DNA from: Ruminococcaceae bacterium UBA2806
Lineage (GTDB): Bacteria > Bacillota > Clostridia > Oscillospirales > Acutalibacteraceae
NCBI GenBank assembly: GCA_002351795.1
Contig: DEHG01000091.1
Span: 339-7,010, forward strand
Reading direction: 5' to 3'
Length of the DNA: 6,672 nucleotides
A program made the translations under genes and the position numbers. The notes under the pieces are model-generated. The model had not been told where the DNA came from and made no database searches. It worked only from the letters and a program-made list of their open reading frames with translations. How positions within the stretch are numbered: the first letter of the stretch is position 1; the number at the start of each line of letters is the position of its first letter. Shown here piece by piece: positions 5,188-6,672 of the stretch.

Positions 5188-5871
5188 ATGAAAAAGTATG
5201 AAATTGCGCTGTTTGATCTGGACGGCACATTAAGCGAATCCGGCGAAGGTATCATCGAATGTGTAAGAAGCATTTTTACGGAAATGAAAAAGCCTATGCC
5301 CGCTGAGGAGGAAATAAGAAAATTTATCGGTCCGCCCATGTATGAAAGCCTGAAAAGAGTAGGCTTCAATGAAGAAGATGCCGAAAAAGGCGTTGAGATC
5401 TATAAGAGAAATTTTGTAAAAACGGGCATATATAAAAACAGAGTCTATGACGGTATGTTCGACGTCCTTGAACAGCTCAAAGCCGCAGGGGTAAAGCTTG
5501 GCGTCGCCTCAACGAAATATCAGCTTTTTACGGACAGGATAATCCGTATGCTGAAGCTTGACGGATATTTTGATATAATAGGCGGCTCGACATCGCTGAC
5601 AGGCGATATCCCTGAAAATGAAACGCCCCGCCATGATAAGATAGAAGTAATGAACTATGTCATCAGCAATCTTAAACAAAGTAACAATGGCAGGGCAGTT
5701 ATGATAGGTGATACCAGATTTGATGCAGACGGCGCCGCAAAAACAGGCTGTGACTTCATAGGCTGTCTTTTCGGCTACGGCACAAAAGAGGAAATGGTTC
5801 AGCATTATACGATCGGTTCACCCATGTTTGTAAGCTGTCCTGAAGAGATCACAAAGCTTATTATTGATTAA
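5188..5871 (+). CDS. HAD-superfamily phosphatase, subfamily IA (phosphoglycolate phosphatase/5'-nucleotidase-like)
   Basis: The 227-residue cytoplasmic protein has all four HAD motifs. Motif I is FDLDGTL (9-15), with D10 as nucleophile and D12 as acid/base. Motif II is VAST (106-109) with S108. K151 is the likely motif III lysine. Motif IV is GDTRFDADGA (174-183), with D175 and D179 for Mg2+. A helical cap lies at about 16-85 and contains KFIGPPMYESL (45-55). That IGPP signature is typical of the Gph-like group that includes bacterial 5'-nucleotidases, so nucleotide or small phosphate-ester hydrolysis is likelier than true phosphoglycolate salvage. The substrate cannot be fixed from sequence. 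The start is well placed behind AAAGGAAAG (5173-5181). The gene has its own strong promoter and structured leader and converges on thrH 38 bp away with no clear terminator. Confidence 0.88.
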   Translation: MKKYEIALFDLDGTLSESGEGIIECVRSIFTEMKKPMPAEEEIRKFIGPPMYESLKRVGFNEEDAEKGVEIYKRNFVKTGIYKNRVYDGMFDVLEQLKAAGVKLGVASTKYQLFTDRIIRMLKLDGYFDIIGGSTSLTGDIPENETPRHDKIEVMNYVISNLKQSNNGRAVMIGDTRFDADGAAKTGCDFIGCLFGYGTKEEMVQHYTIGSPMFVSCPEEITKLIID

Positions 5872-5874
5872 CTC

Positions 5875-5892
5875 TTCAGATCCGGATCAGAA
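5875..5892. other. 18-bp near-palindrome between convergent gene ends
   Basis: TTCAGATCCGGATCAGAA is symmetrical except for one central-flanking A/A mismatch pair (5878/5889), with a perfect 10-bp core GATCCGGATC (5879-5888). It lies in the 38-bp gap between the HAD and thrH stop codons. No T-run follows on either strand, so it is a poor intrinsic terminator. It may be a protein-binding site, or it may simply protect 3' ends. Confidence 0.4.
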
Positions 5893-5909
5893 CAGCCAGG
5901 GACCGTTTA

Positions 5910-6512
5910 TCAGTCAAGAACATTTTTAATGGCGGCAAGAAGCTCCTCATAAGTTTCAAAAGCGGGGAACTGGGGATTGTCAGCCTTTATCTGTTCTGTA
6001 CTTTTGAAAAGGAAGCCCGCCTTGCTTGCCTTTATCATGCCGAGGTCATTGTAGCTGTCGCCGCTTGCGATAGTATTGTAACCGATGGACTGGAGAGCCT
6101 TGACAGTTGTGTACTTTGAATTTTCAATACGCATTCTGAATCCGGTGATCTCGCCGTTTTCGGCAACCTCAAGGGAATTACAGAAAATAGTCGGCCAGCC
6201 CAGTTTTTTCATAAGCGGAGAAGCAAACTGAGTGAATGTATCACTTATGATGATTACCTGAGTCAGTGAACGGAGTTCATCAAGAAATTCTCTTGCGCCC
6301 GGTATCGGGTCGATCTTTTCTATTGTTGCCTGAATTTCTTTAAGTCCCAGACCATGCTCCTTCAGTATTCCGAGACGCCATCTCATAAGCTTATCATAAT
6401 CGGGTTCGTCACGGGTAGTTCTTTTCAGCTCGGGTATACCGCTTGCCTGAGAGAAGGCTATCCATATTTCCGGCACGAGAACTCCCTCAAGATCCAAACA
6501 TACTATATCCAT
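5910..6512 (-). CDS. thrH: ThrH: phosphoserine phosphatase / homoserine phosphotransferase
   Basis: The 200-residue protein matches, from memory, the ThrH type described in Pseudomonas aeruginosa, starting with CLDLEGVLVPEIWIAF (5-20), which is nearly the same there. ThrH dephosphorylates phosphoserine and can pass the phosphate to homoserine, linking serine and threonine synthesis. HAD motifs are DLEGV (7-11; nucleophile D7, with Glu at the second acidic position), SDT (90-92), a Lys at 133 or 138 and GDSYND (151-156). TTRDEPDYD (32-40) is a further ThrH signature. The family is usually about 200-205 residues, so this copy is complete. The start is supported by AAAGGAG (6522-6528 on the complementary strand) nine bases upstream. 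It has its own promoter and runs tail to tail with another HAD gene. It could supply serine if SerB is absent, which this window cannot show. Confidence 0.92.
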   Translation of the reverse strand: MDIVCLDLEGVLVPEIWIAFSQASGIPELKRTTRDEPDYDKLMRWRLGILKEHGLGLKEIQATIEKIDPIPGAREFLDELRSLTQVIIISDTFTQFASPLMKKLGWPTIFCNSLEVAENGEITGFRMRIENSKYTTVKALQSIGYNTIASGDSYNDLGMIKASKAGFLFKSTEQIKADNPQFPAFETYEELLAAIKNVLD

Positions 6513-6539
6513 ATTATTTAACTCCTTTGCTTTTAATAC

Positions 6540-6564
6540 ATTTCCGCTTTTATACTGCGGAAAT
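6540..6564 (-). other. Stem-loop at the 5' end of the thrH leader
   Basis: ATTTCCGC (6540-6547) and GCGGAAAT (6557-6564) form a perfect 8-bp stem with a 9-nt loop. The expected minus-strand start is at 6565-6566, so the transcript would begin with this hairpin. It is not followed by a T-run and lies 11 bases from the ribosome binding site. Confidence 0.6.
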
Positions 6565-6571
6565 ATTTCAT

Positions 6572-6600
6572 ATTATAACATATCCTTTGTAAAATAACAA
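6572..6600 (-). promoter_or_regulatory. thrH promoter, extended -10
   Basis: On the minus strand, TTGTTA (6600-6595) and TATAAT (6577-6572) are 17 bp apart, with TGT directly before the -10. The predicted start is near 6565 and the leader is about 53 nt. Nothing further was recognised between 6601 and the window end. Confidence 0.72.
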
Positions 6601-6672
6601 GTATTTGTATCCCTATCTTTTTATAGTCAGCAACATATAATTTTTTACTAATGGCAACCTCTAAAAACCTTT

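Noticed and set aside
6601..6672. Start of another gene or a repeat at the right edge
   Set aside because: The 72 bp are AT-rich, with no ribosome binding site, convincing frame or inverted repeat.

Overview
The window looks like a chromosomal segment from a Gram-positive anaerobe of the Clostridia, most like a gut Ruminococcus or a relative. This rests on the moderately AT-rich sequence, the strong AGGAGG-type ribosome binding sites, the consensus sigma-A promoters with extended -10 boxes, the CarD-family regulator and the single-pass Gram-positive surface protein. The genus is an inference from style, not from a search. I see five real protein genes, each apparently with its own promoter: asnB (+), a carD-like gene (+), an exported membrane-anchored protein (-), a HAD phosphatase (+) and thrH (-). 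There is no mobile element, CRISPR array, tRNA or rRNA.

Layout. Positions 1-449 are non-coding. They hold a 7-bp tandem repeat cut by the window edge, a short dispersed hairpin repeat of a type seen in many bacteria, and a structured cluster of TTTCAAC/GTTGAAA heptamers with DnaA-box-like sequences. The asnB promoter follows. asnB (450-2330) encodes glutamine-dependent asparagine synthetase and ends in a clear intrinsic terminator. The carD-like gene (2642-3151) has a leader of about 165 nt with several small hairpins. It is followed by a segment closed by a 12-bp inverted repeat and then a strong terminator with a GAAA tetraloop. The exported protein (3377-4813, minus) has a signal peptide, an acidic Thr/Glu/Pro-rich linker, an unrecognised ectodomain and a C-terminal membrane anchor without an LPXTG motif. 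A 374-bp divergent spacer holds its promoter, a repeated GTAATATCA motif, the near-consensus promoter of the HAD phosphatase (5188-5871) and a roughly 95-nt structured leader. thrH (5910-6512, minus) lies tail to tail with it, 38 bp away.

Functionally, asnB and thrH both belong to amino-acid metabolism (asparagine, and serine or homoserine phosphate chemistry). CarD is a global RNA-polymerase-binding regulator. The HAD phosphatase is probably a small-metabolite or nucleotide phosphatase. The genes do not form an operon, and nothing links them into one new system.

The most interesting signals are non-coding. A stem-loop lies at or close to the inferred 5' end of all five transcripts. The carD 3' region has a 12-bp closing stem. 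The HAD leader offers mutually exclusive pairings. The asnB upstream region is dense in one heptamer. All RNA structures and promoters were read by eye and not computed.
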